From SZUA-378 sp036652815 (GTDB lineage Bacteria > Bacillota > Clostridia > Lachnospirales > Lachnospiraceae): a DNA stretch of 5,643 bases. The notes beneath the pieces are model-generated. The model made no database searches. It saw only the letters and a list, made by a program, of their open reading frames with translations, and had not been told where the DNA came from. Numbering within the stretch: the stretch's first letter is position 1; each line of letters opens with the position of its first letter. The stretch is taken from NCBI GenBank assembly GCA_036652815.1, contig JAVVVE010000045.1, positions 1 to 5,643 of the forward strand, read 5' to 3'. Positions 1-5,585 of the stretch are shown piece by piece. Position numbers and translations under genes: made by a program.

Positions 1-78
1 TAGAATTTCTAAACTAAAGAAGTATCTTCAATCCAAAAAGTAAAAGAAAAAGTGTTTTTTCCCCACCATTCCCTTTAT

Positions 79-108
79 TTCACACAAAATCACCTCGATG
101 CATATAAT
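79..108 (+). promoter_or_regulatory. Predicted promoter of the surface-protein operon
   Basis: A -35-like TTCACA at 79-84 (5 of 6 matches to TTGACA) is followed by an 18-nt spacer and a perfect TATAAT at 103-108, predicting transcription start near 114-116. The -10 sits inside CATATAATG (101-109), which also resembles the CATA-type -10 of the mother-cell sigma factors E and K, with an AC at 84-85 where a sigma K -35 could lie. The sequence alone does not decide between vegetative and sporulation control. There is no other good promoter before the 91-aa gene. Confidence 0.45.
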
Positions 109-126
109 GCAATAAGTCTATCAGAG

Positions 127-154
127 AGAAACGTTCTAAGGACGTTTCTTTTTT
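127..154 (+). terminator. Terminator-like hairpin in the 5' leader (possible attenuator)
   Basis: AGAAACGT (127-134) pairs perfectly with ACGTTTCT (142-149) around a 7-nt loop, and the stem runs into a T tract (149-154). This is intrinsic-terminator architecture. If the promoter at 79-108 is real, the hairpin lies only about 12 nt downstream of the start site, so it would act as a leader attenuator or a 5' stabilising stem. Otherwise it terminates a gene beyond the left edge, of which no coding trace is visible in 1-126. A second, weaker hairpin (GTGCA 163-167 with TGCAC 173-177, loop of 5) lies between it and the ribosome-binding site. Confidence 0.55.
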
Positions 155-207
155 GTAGTCCGGTGCAGATATTGCACACAAAAGTAGATTAAAAAAGGAG
201 GTTTTTT

Positions 208-483
208 ATGGGAATGCCTATTATTAAACCGGGTACGATTACACGTGGAGAGGCTGTGGGTGATATCATCCAATCCGTAGCGATAGAAGAGGCAGCTTTT
301 GCGCATATTTTGAATGCAGAAAGTGAGAAAATAATGGCAGTGGTCAATAACAGTGGCGCATCGGCAGAAGATCTGCTGGAGATTAATCAATCTGTCAAGA
401 CAGCGATTAGTGCTATTTCCAGATTAGAGATGCAGTTGCAGGCAAAGCTGGATCTTTTTAGTAATACAACTTGTCAATCATAG
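208..483 (+). CDS. Small helical surface-module protein (91 aa), paralogous to the C-terminus of its neighbour
   Basis: The function is not known; I recognise no named family with certainty. The start is set by AGGAGG at 196-201 with a 6-nt spacer to ATG 208; an in-frame ATG at 214 is less well spaced. The sequence suggests a short N-terminal strand-like segment (residues 1-15, with several Pro, Gly and Thr), helix 1 (about 16-46, including ESEK), a turn NNSGAS (47-52) and helix 2 (about 53-84), ending in the tail SNTTCQS with the only cysteine, C89. There is no signal peptide or membrane segment. Residues 18-84 align without gaps to residues 718-784 of the downstream protein, with 28 of 67 identical; shared elements include SVA, NAE, KI, LL, N-x-SV, IS-x-LE and KL. 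From memory, similar SVALEEA...NAEGEKI modules occur in Firmicutes surface or spore-associated proteins, but I cannot verify this here. It is probably co-transcribed with the 795-aa gene and may form mixed coiled-coil assemblies with it. Confidence 0.9.
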   Translation: MGMPIIKPGTITRGEAVGDIIQSVAIEEAAFAHILNAESEKIMAVVNNSGASAEDLLEINQSVKTAISAISRLEMQLQAKLDLFSNTTCQS

Positions 484-501
484 TAAAAAATAAAAGAATA
501 T

Positions 502-517
502 AGGAGTAATGAATATG
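502..517 (+). promoter_or_regulatory. Ribosome-binding site that selects the second ATG
   Basis: AGGAG at 502-506 leaves only 2 nt before the first ATG (509) but 8 nt before the second in-frame ATG (515). The second is therefore the likely start, giving a 795-aa protein beginning MSFSYAAS rather than a 797-aa one. Confidence 0.65.
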
Positions 518-2902
518 TCTTTTTCTTATGCAGCTTCAGGCTCCGGCCCCAGTGCCGGCGGAATTGGATGGTTTGATTTTGGTAATTTGGTAATTAAGCC
601 GAACGATTCAATACCGGGTCTTACAGCAACGCTAAATGATGGTACTACTGTTACTTTTGATATCAAATCGTTACCGACATCCTTTGTGCCGTTTACAGCA
701 GTACCGACGCCGGTACAATATGCGTATTTTGGTTCGGCAGGTTATACAGGGATACTGGGTAATACGGCTTTGAAGACCCCATTGCTACCTGCTTATGCAA
801 CACCTAGCACAATAGTCATAGATAATATCGTCGTGAAAGATTCGCTTGGCAATCCGGTTACTAACTATACAGCAGTTGTAGCTGATGCAGAGAGTACCAA
901 TGCTTTTCCACAATATACAGAATATTTAAAATTTAACACAACAGGAGGCGCGTGGAATTTACTCGCTACGCTCGGGGCTAATCCGCCTATCATAGCGGGT
1001 GTGGGTAGCAATGCAGTTACGATAACAGGTACCAATCAATCCGCCAGCCAGGCAGCTTATGTATTAACCACACAGTCTCCGCCATCTCTTACACTGGCGA
1101 CTTATGGACGTGAAGCGATAGCGGTCGGATTTGCGGTTACCAAAGTATCTGTGTATAAGAATATTGGAGACCGTATCCACTCAGCGGATCAGTTTGTTTT
1201 GGATATTGCAGGCACACCGAGTGACCTTGCGACTACGACAGGTGCAGCCGTTGGTGTGCAGCCGGAATTTGCAGGTGTTTATGGTCTGGCGGGCAACACC
1301 TATACCATCAACGAAGGTATGGCTCCGGGAAGCGTCAGCACGTTATCGGATTATACGACAGTAGTGTCGGCGATTAATCTAACACCGGGTGGCAGTGTAC
1401 CGCCTACCGGCAGTCTTCCTATTAATTTCACACCGGCCCTGGGCGATATCGTTAAGTATACGATTCTCAATGCAGCACCGGAAACCTTTAAGAAAAGTGT
1501 GGATAAAACAAATGCTAACCTTGGCGATGTTCTAACTTATACAGTAACGATTGATAATCCAAATAATTTTACACTGAACAATGTTTTATTTACAGATCCG
1601 ACACCGATGAGCACCACCTATCTTGGGAATCTGGCCGTGAATGTTCCCTTTACAGGCACCACACCTGCTTCCGGATTGACGCTTACGATTCCGGCAGATA
1701 CCGTAGCTACGATATCATGGCAGGTACAGGTGGCTACAGCAGCACCTATTTCCAATCCGATTACCAATCAGGCTTCTGTCCATGTCCCCGGTGGGACTTC
1801 CGGCAATACCAATCCGGTATCCACACAGGTAAACTATGCAGATTTAACTTCTGACGGTAACTTTAATAAATCAGTAAAACCACTGTATGCAAAATTTGGC
1901 AGCACGCTGACTTACACCTTGACCTTGCACAATATGGGTAACGTACCGGCTAATCAAGTCGTCATCAAGGATACGATCCCGGCAGGAACCACCTATGTAC
2001 CGGGTTCTGTCAGTGCCAGTGTACCATTTACAGGAGATCCGACTTCTGCGATTACCTTGACGGCACCGATTCCGGCAGGTGGAACGGTTACAGTCGTTTT
2101 CCAGGTGACATTATCAGATAGCGCCCCTGCCGTGAATCCGATACCCAATACCGCAAATGTAAACTATGCTTATACCGTAGATCCTGCACATCCCAATGGT
2201 GCAGCGGCATCGGGAAATAGCAATACCGTGTATACTCCGGTATCTATGGCACAACTGGTACTCTCTAAAGCAACCGATAAAAATATTTCGTATATTGGAG
2301 AAGAAATCACGTATCATATTTTAGTGAAAAATACAGGAAATGTATCTGCGGATCAAACTGTGATTACAGACTTGATACCAAATGGAACCGTTTTAGTGCC
2401 GGGTTCCTTAACGGTAAGCGAAGCATATACCGGCAGTCCGGATACAGCGATTCATCTGACAGGAGCTGTAGTGGCGGGGCAGAGCGTTGCGATTTCCTTC
2501 AAGGTTAAAGTAACAGCGATTCCCAATCCCAATCCTATCGTCAATGTAGCACATGCAGAGTATGCTTATACAGTTAATCCGGGTGATGTAGATGGGGTAA
2601 AAGGAAGTGCCACAAGCAATAGTGTAAAAACAATCATCTTTGTGAACAACTACAGCCAACAGATCAGTGACTTGATCGAATCGGTCGCACTCGGCGAAGC
2701 GGCACTGGGTGCTATTGCAAATGCCGAAGGCGCTAAGATTCAGCGATTTGTTGCGATGCCGGGAGTCACACCGGATATGCTGTTATGCCTCAACAAGAGC
2801 GTAACCGATATGACGAACAGTATTTCCTTACTTGAGTCCATCTTGATGCAAAAATTAAACACAGTCGATTGCCAGATTACAGGCAACGCTACCTGCAGAT
2901 AA
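515..2902 (+). CDS. DUF11-repeat surface protein with CshA-like N-terminus and C-terminal helical module (~795 aa)
   Basis: Likely an elongated surface or spore-surface protein; its ligand is unknown. Domains, numbered from the ATG at 515: about 1-150, a CshA-type non-repetitive domain (IGWFDFGNL at 17-25, then a TATLNDGTTVTFDI-like stretch); about 205-322, a prealbumin-like domain (YTINEG segment, ending GDIVKYTILN); then three DUF11 Ig-like repeats at about 320-439, 447-576 and 579-709, each with a [TI]-Y-[TH] strand, an N-x-x-[NG]-[FV] motif and a T/KD-x-[IP]-P step. Residues 718-784 form a two-helix module homologous to the upstream 91-aa protein, and the tail ends NATCR. Three cysteines are visible (758, 786, 794), all in or after the helical module. 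There is no signal peptide, LPxTG motif, transmembrane anchor or cell-wall-binding domain, which is unusual for DUF11 adhesins. It fits either non-classical surface assembly or deposition from the mother cell onto a spore; both are inference. The domain names are from memory of family patterns. The gene lies 31 nt after the 91-aa gene with no terminator between. Confidence 0.9.
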   Translation: MSFSYAASGSGPSAGGIGWFDFGNLVIKPNDSIPGLTATLNDGTTVTFDIKSLPTSFVPFTAVPTPVQYAYFGSAGYTGILGNTALKTPLLPAYATPSTIVIDNIVVKDSLGNPVTNYTAVVADAESTNAFPQYTEYLKFNTTGGAWNLLATLGANPPIIAGVGSNAVTITGTNQSASQAAYVLTTQSPPSLTLATYGREAIAVGFAVTKVSVYKNIGDRIHSADQFVLDIAGTPSDLATTTGAAVGVQPEFAGVYGLAGNTYTINEGMAPGSVSTLSDYTTVVSAINLTPGGSVPPTGSLPINFTPALGDIVKYTILNAAPETFKKSVDKTNANLGDVLTYTVTIDNPNNFTLNNVLFTDPTPMSTTYLGNLAVNVPFTGTTPASGLTLTIPADTVATISWQVQVATAAPISNPITNQASVHVPGGTSGNTNPVSTQVNYADLTSDGNFNKSVKPLYAKFGSTLTYTLTLHNMGNVPANQVVIKDTIPAGTTYVPGSVSASVPFTGDPTSAITLTAPIPAGGTVTVVFQVTLSDSAPAVNPIPNTANVNYAYTVDPAHPNGAAASGNSNTVYTPVSMAQLVLSKATDKNISYIGEEITYHILVKNTGNVSADQTVITDLIPNGTVLVPGSLTVSEAYTGSPDTAIHLTGAVVAGQSVAISFKVKVTAIPNPNPIVNVAHAEYAYTVNPGDVDGVKGSATSNSVKTIIFVNNYSQQISDLIESVALGEAALGAIANAEGAKIQRFVAMPGVTPDMLLCLNKSVTDMTNSISLLESILMQKLNTVDCQITGNATCR
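1472..2641 (+). repeat. Three tandem DUF11 coding repeats
   Basis: The repeats cover about 1472-1831, 1853-2242 and 2249-2641. They align at protein level through FKKSVDK / FNKSVKP / LSKATDK, LTYTVTIDN / LTYTLTLHN / ITYHILVKN, and VPFTG / VPFTG / EAYTG. Repeats 2 and 3 are the closest pair (NMGNV/NTGNV, YVPGS/LVPGS, and a shared NYAYTV/EYAYTV end). The divergence suggests old duplication rather than recent unstable repeats. Confidence 0.8.
2666..2866 (+). repeat. C-terminal copy of the helical module found alone in the 208-483 gene
   Basis: Codes for residues 718-784 of the large protein. Its partner is 259-459 in the small gene; the protein alignment is gapless over 67 residues with 28 identities. 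It is joined to the last DUF11 repeat by a short linker (VNNYSQQI). Both copies are followed by a short Cys-containing tail ending N-[TA]-T-C plus one or two residues. Confidence 0.85.
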
Positions 2903-2913
2903 TCTAATTAAAA

Positions 2914-2971
2914 AGCCATACTTGCTGCTAAAATTTGAGGCCAACCTTGACATTTTGGTAGCGGTATGGCT
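2914..2971. repeat. 58-nt imperfect inverted repeat after the DUF11 gene
   Basis: AGCCATAC (2914-2921) is the exact reverse complement of GTATGGCT (2964-2971). The interior continues to pair imperfectly (GCT with AGC, AAAAT with ATTTT, and GAGG with CCTT around CCAA 2941-2944), so the whole segment can fold into one long hairpin. On the + strand no T tract follows, so it is a poor terminator for the upstream gene. Five A residues at 2910-2914 give a T5 tract after the stem on the - strand, but no - strand gene is supported here. It may be a + strand mRNA-stabilising stem, a weak terminator or a dispersed palindromic element. The rest of 2903-3070 holds only the promoter below. Confidence 0.6.
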
Positions 2972-3012
2972 ATCTGATAAAGATTTCGTTCCTTCAAAAT
3001 ATAAGTTTCTGC

Positions 3013-3041
3013 TTGATATTTTACGCTATTATGGGTATTGT
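3013..3041 (+). promoter_or_regulatory. Predicted sigma-A promoter of the ydcF-sirtuin operon
   Basis: TTGATA (3013-3018, 5 of 6 matches to the -35 consensus), a 17-nt spacer and TATTGT (3036-3041, 4 of 6 matches to the -10) predict a start near 3048. That leaves a short leader before the AAGAGGA ribosome-binding site at 3057-3063. This is the best-spaced candidate in the 168-nt gap. Confidence 0.4.
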
Positions 3042-3070
3042 AAGAGATAGTACCATAAGAGGATAGAAAA

Positions 3071-3631
3071 ATGCATCTAATACTGATTATAAGTGGCATA
3101 TTGATTACCCTGTTTTTATTCATTTTAGTGTTGATTTTAAGAGGATTTCAAGATAAAAGTGAGCCTCATCTTGACTATATCGTGGTCTTAGGAGCACAAA
3201 TGAGGGGTATGATTCCCAGCCGAACACTACAGAACCGATTGGATAAGGCATATGCATATCTTATGAAGAATCAAGGCACTATGGTCATCGTATCGGGTGG
3301 ACAAGGCCATGATGAACTGATTACAGAGGCAGAGGGCATGTATCAATACCTGTGTAAACGAGGTATTGCACCTGTGCGCATCAGAAAAGAAGATACTTCA
3401 ACTAATACACACCGAAACTTAATCAACAGCCGGGCTTTGATAGAGCCTGAGGCTTTTGTTGGCATTGTATCCAGTGACTATCATATCTTTAGAGCACTGT
3501 GTCTGGCCCAAAAAGCCGGATATCGTCAGGTATATGGGATTCCCGCACCATCGGAACCATTGCTGCTGATTAAGAACATCACAAGAGAAATACTGGCTGT
3601 CATCAAAGATGGTTTGATGGGACATTTATAA
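3071..3631 (+). CDS. YdcF/DUF218-family membrane-anchored protein (186 aa)
   Basis: A DUF218 (YdcF/SanA/ElyC-like) protein. Members are linked to envelope and peptidoglycan homeostasis, but the biochemical reaction is unsettled. The N-terminus (about residues 2-24) is one hydrophobic segment, a membrane anchor or uncleaved signal. The fold's conserved blocks appear in order: DYIVVLGAQMRG (35-46), the PSRTLQNRLDKA segment (49-60), VSGGQGHDE (74-82) followed by TEAEGM, the acidic and Thr/Asn block EDTSTNTHRN (107-116), and SSDYHIFRA (134-142), matching the family's TS-x-YH-x-x-RA motif. At 186 aa it is a compact, single-anchor member. AAGAGGA at 3057-3063 sits 7 nt before the ATG. It is the first gene of a four-gene operon, with the AEC transporter starting 17 nt after its stop. 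Family assignment is confident; the substrate is not. Confidence 0.9.
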   Translation: MHLILIISGILITLFLFILVLILRGFQDKSEPHLDYIVVLGAQMRGMIPSRTLQNRLDKAYAYLMKNQGTMVIVSGGQGHDELITEAEGMYQYLCKRGIAPVRIRKEDTSTNTHRNLINSRALIEPEAFVGIVSSDYHIFRALCLAQKAGYRQVYGIPAPSEPLLLIKNITREILAVIKDGLMGHL

Positions 3632-3648
3632 TCGGAAAGAGGAGGAAT

Positions 3649-4581
3649 ATGGCATTAAGCATACAGGCATTCAATCAAGTTGGCATTATGTTTCTCATTA
3701 TTTTAACAGGAATATTTTGCAAAAAGAAAAACATTATTAATGAAGAGGCCAATCGGAAACTTTCTGATTTTATTCTACTTATTGTAAATCCGCTACTTAT
3801 TGTTAATGCATATCAACGTGATTTTGACATGAAGCACCTAACAGGACTGGCGATCTCCATTGGGTTGGCGATTATCACACATATCGTCTTTATTGTGATA
3901 GCAACCCTATCGATTCGCAGTGCATCCGGAAAAAAAGAGAATAAAGAAGTTGCGATAGAACGTTTTTCCTGTATCTATTCTAATTGTGGTTTTATGGGAA
4001 TACCGCTGGTGAATGGCTTATTTGGTATGGAGGGAGTGTTTTATCTCACAGCCTATATGACAGTATTTAACATCTTCATATGGACGGAGGGCGTTTATTT
4101 GATGGTAGGTCGGATGAACCGAAAAATGTTAGTAAAGACCTTATCTGCACCTGCAATTATAGCAACGGCGGTTGGATTTTTATGTTTTCTGTTTCAGATT
4201 AGATTGGAAGGTATTTTTAAAGAAGCACTGACCTATATCGCTTCTATGAACACACCACTTGCGATGATTGTAGCGGGCGGCGTGATAGCGGGGATTAACT
4301 GGAAAGAGATGCTCTTGCGTAAAAGACATTATCTGGTCAGCAGTGTGAAGCTGCTGCTGGTACCGATGCTGCTGCTATTTCTGTATAGCGCGCTTCCGAT
4401 AGATCGTACTATTCTGGGCACTACGATTATAGCTGCTGCATGCCCCAGCGCAGTGACCGGCACATTATTTGCGATTCGCTATCAAAAGAATGCAGGCTAT
4501 GCTTCTGAGATTTTCGCCATCACCACCTTATTATCTGCTATTACGATACCGTTTATTATGTTTTTATATCAACTCATATAG
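3649..4581 (+). CDS. AEC-family (auxin efflux carrier-like) transporter (310 aa)
   Basis: An inner-membrane secondary transporter of the AEC family, within the BART superfamily. Bacterial members move organic acids such as malate or malonate, or other small anions, but the substrate here cannot be read from sequence. Its length is normal for the family, and about ten hydrophobic segments are visible, beginning near residues 8-24, 38-55 and 64-87. Family hallmarks are IVNPLLIVNAY (45-55), the crossover region SNCGFMGIPLV (111-121) followed by G-x-E-G-V-F-Y and an F-N-x-F-x-W-T-E-G helix, and near the C-terminus ACPSAVTGTLFAIRYQ, typical of the second inverted repeat. The N- and C-terminal halves therefore both carry the expected broken-helix motifs. 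AGGAGG at 3640-3645 is only 3 nt from the ATG; the overlapping AGAGG at 3638-3642 gives a better 6 nt. It is inside the operon between the YdcF-like protein and the sirtuin. Confidence 0.92.
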   Translation: MALSIQAFNQVGIMFLIILTGIFCKKKNIINEEANRKLSDFILLIVNPLLIVNAYQRDFDMKHLTGLAISIGLAIITHIVFIVIATLSIRSASGKKENKEVAIERFSCIYSNCGFMGIPLVNGLFGMEGVFYLTAYMTVFNIFIWTEGVYLMVGRMNRKMLVKTLSAPAIIATAVGFLCFLFQIRLEGIFKEALTYIASMNTPLAMIVAGGVIAGINWKEMLLRKRHYLVSSVKLLLVPMLLLFLYSALPIDRTILGTTIIAAACPSAVTGTLFAIRYQKNAGYASEIFAITTLLSAITIPFIMFLYQLI

Positions 4582-4597
4582 GAGGACATATCTTATG
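4580..4597 (+). promoter_or_regulatory. Ribosome-binding site fixing the sirtuin start
   Basis: AGGAGG (4580-4585) overlaps the TAG stop of the transporter (4579-4581) and lies 9 nt before ATG 4595. This rules in the start giving 239 aa and makes translational coupling with the transporter likely. Confidence 0.75.
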
Positions 4598-5314
4598 ACA
4601 GAGATGGAACAACTGCAGCAATGGATTCATGAAAGTGACAATATCGTCTTTTTTGGAGGAGCCGGTGTATCTACGGAGAGCGGCATACCGGATTTTCGGA
4701 GTGTGGATGGCCTGTATCACCAGACTTATCGGTACCCACCGGAAACCATCTTAAGTCATACTTTCTATCGCAGTCATACGGAGGCATTTTTTGACTTTTA
4801 TCGTGCAAAGATGCTTTGCCTGACAGCAAAACCTAATGCAGCACACTTAAAACTGGCAGAACTGGAACGAGCCGGTAAATTGCGCGCAGTGATCACTCAG
4901 AATATTGATGGTCTGCATCAGGCAGCAGGCAGCAAGAATGTCTTAGAATTACATGGATCCGTGTTACGTAATTACTGTGAGCAATGTGGTCAATTCTATG
5001 ATGCGGATTATGTACAACGCAGTACAGGAGTGCCAAAGTGTAGCTGTGGTGGTACTGTAAAACCGGATGTTGTCTTATATGAGGAAGGTCTGGACGATCA
5101 GACGATGAGCCAATCCATCAAGGCAATAGCTAATGCTAAGATGCTTATCATAGGCGGTACTTCACTGGCTGTTTATCCGGCCGCAGGACTGCTGGACTAT
5201 TACAGGGGGCATAAATTAGTGCTGATTAATAAGACAAAGACGCCTAAAGACAGCATTGCAGATCTCATCATATCCGATAGTATTGGCGCTGTCTTTTCTC
5301 GGATAACGGTGTGA
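4595..5314 (+). CDS. NAD-dependent protein deacylase, sirtuin (SIR2) family (239 aa)
   Basis: A cytoplasmic sirtuin that removes acetyl or other acyl groups from lysine, consuming NAD+ and releasing nicotinamide and O-acyl-ADP-ribose. All core motifs are visible: the NAD-binding GAGVSTESGIPDFRS (22-36), TQNIDGLH (101-108), catalytic His120 in ELHGS, and the zinc ligands C128/C131 and C149/C151, the second pair spaced C-x-C. Then come KPDVVLYEE (156-164) and GTSLAVYPAA (188-197). The layout resembles the class U bacterial enzymes such as Thermotoga Sir2. The Tyr-x-x-Arg pair of SIRT5/CobB-type desuccinylases is not evident, so deacetylation is the more likely activity. The start at 4595 is chosen over an upstream in-frame ATG at 4469 because that extension lies inside the transporter gene and has no family similarity. 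Its TGA overlaps the SD of the DUF951 gene. Confidence 0.95.
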   Translation: MTEMEQLQQWIHESDNIVFFGGAGVSTESGIPDFRSVDGLYHQTYRYPPETILSHTFYRSHTEAFFDFYRAKMLCLTAKPNAAHLKLAELERAGKLRAVITQNIDGLHQAAGSKNVLELHGSVLRNYCEQCGQFYDADYVQRSTGVPKCSCGGTVKPDVVLYEEGLDDQTMSQSIKAIANAKMLIIGGTSLAVYPAAGLLDYYRGHKLVLINKTKTPKDSIADLIISDSIGAVFSRITV

Positions 5315-5329
5315 GGAGGATACAGATTG
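5314..5329 (+). promoter_or_regulatory. Ribosome-binding site supporting a TTG start
   Basis: AGGAGG (5314-5319) begins on the last base of the sirtuin TGA stop (5312-5314) and lies 7 nt before TTG 5327. No ATG or GTG in the right place competes, so the DUF951 gene most likely starts with TTG and is translationally coupled to the sirtuin. Confidence 0.75.
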
Positions 5330-5515
5330 GACTATCAGGTAGGAGATATTATAACACTTAAAAAAGCACATCCATGTGGCAGCCACGATTGGGAAATCTT
5401 GCGTGTAGGAGCAGACTTTCGATTAAAATGTGTGAGCTGTGGACACCAGATTATGATTGCCCGCACCCAGGTGGTAAAGAATCAGATTCCAAACCCAATA
5501 AAACGAACCAAATAA
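5327..5515 (+). CDS. DUF951 family protein (YyzM-like), 62 aa
   Basis: A small, widely conserved Firmicutes protein of unknown function. The family signature is complete: VGDIITLKKAHPCGS (5-19), then W-E-I-L-R-V-G-A-D (22-30) and LKCVSCGHQIMIAR (33-46). Cysteines C17, C35 and C38, with a nearby histidine, suggest a zinc-ribbon-like or SH3-like fold that may bind nucleic acid; that role is inference. The length fits the family (about 60-70 aa) and the C-terminus is basic (PIKRTK). In Bacillus subtilis the homologue yyzM lies near yyaF in the spo0J region, but here it follows a sirtuin gene, so the neighbourhood is different. It uses a TTG start with a strong SD and is the last gene of the operon, 21 nt before the terminator hairpin. 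Confidence 0.9.
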   Translation: MDYQVGDIITLKKAHPCGSHDWEILRVGADFRLKCVSCGHQIMIARTQVVKNQIPNPIKRTK

Positions 5516-5535
5516 AACCAAAATATGTAAAACAT

Positions 5536-5570
5536 TAGCCCCGACGATTAGTTGGGGCTATCTTAATATT
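5536..5570 (+). terminator. Operon terminator, possibly bidirectional
   Basis: TAGCCCCGAC (5536-5545) pairs with GTTGGGGCTA (5551-5560) around a GATTA loop, giving a 10-bp stem with one G-T wobble. It is followed by the modest T-rich stretch TCTTAATATT. The - strand exit also has short T runs (ATGTTTTAC), so the same hairpin could end a convergent gene from the right. Confidence 0.75.
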
Positions 5571-5585
5571 AAACATCTTTGTACC

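Noticed and set aside
1..11. 11-nt palindrome TAGAATTTCTA at the left edge
   Set aside because: Too short and AT-rich, with no associated gene or second copy in the window.
46..61. A/T hairpin GAAAAA-GTG-TTTTTC
   Set aside because: It is only A-T pairs apart from one G-C, with a 3-nt loop; expected by chance in AT-rich DNA.
136..390. - strand open frame over the leader and small gene
   Set aside because: It is antisense to the well-supported 91-aa gene, overlaps the leader hairpin and has no recognisable domain.
1131..1364. + strand open frame in another phase of the large gene
   Set aside because: It is entirely internal to the DUF11 protein gene, with no ribosome-binding site and shadow-like composition.
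1472..2641. DUF11 repeats as a recent tandem duplication or slippage-prone repeat
   Set aside because: The copies are diverged at both protein and DNA level, with only short shared words such as TTTACAGG.
2114..2659. Two - strand open frames inside the DUF11 gene
   Set aside because: They are shadows of repeat-rich coding sequence, with Cys/Arg/Ile-rich composition and no SD or family similarity.
2908..3123. - strand 71-codon open frame across the intergenic gap
   Set aside because: It runs through the palindrome and the start of the ydcF-like gene and has no recognisable domain; treated as a possible repeat element rather than a gene.
4469..4594. In-frame upstream ATG that would extend the sirtuin by 42 residues
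   Set aside because: It lies inside the transporter gene, has no sirtuin-like sequence, and the strong SD at 4580-4585 serves ATG 4595.
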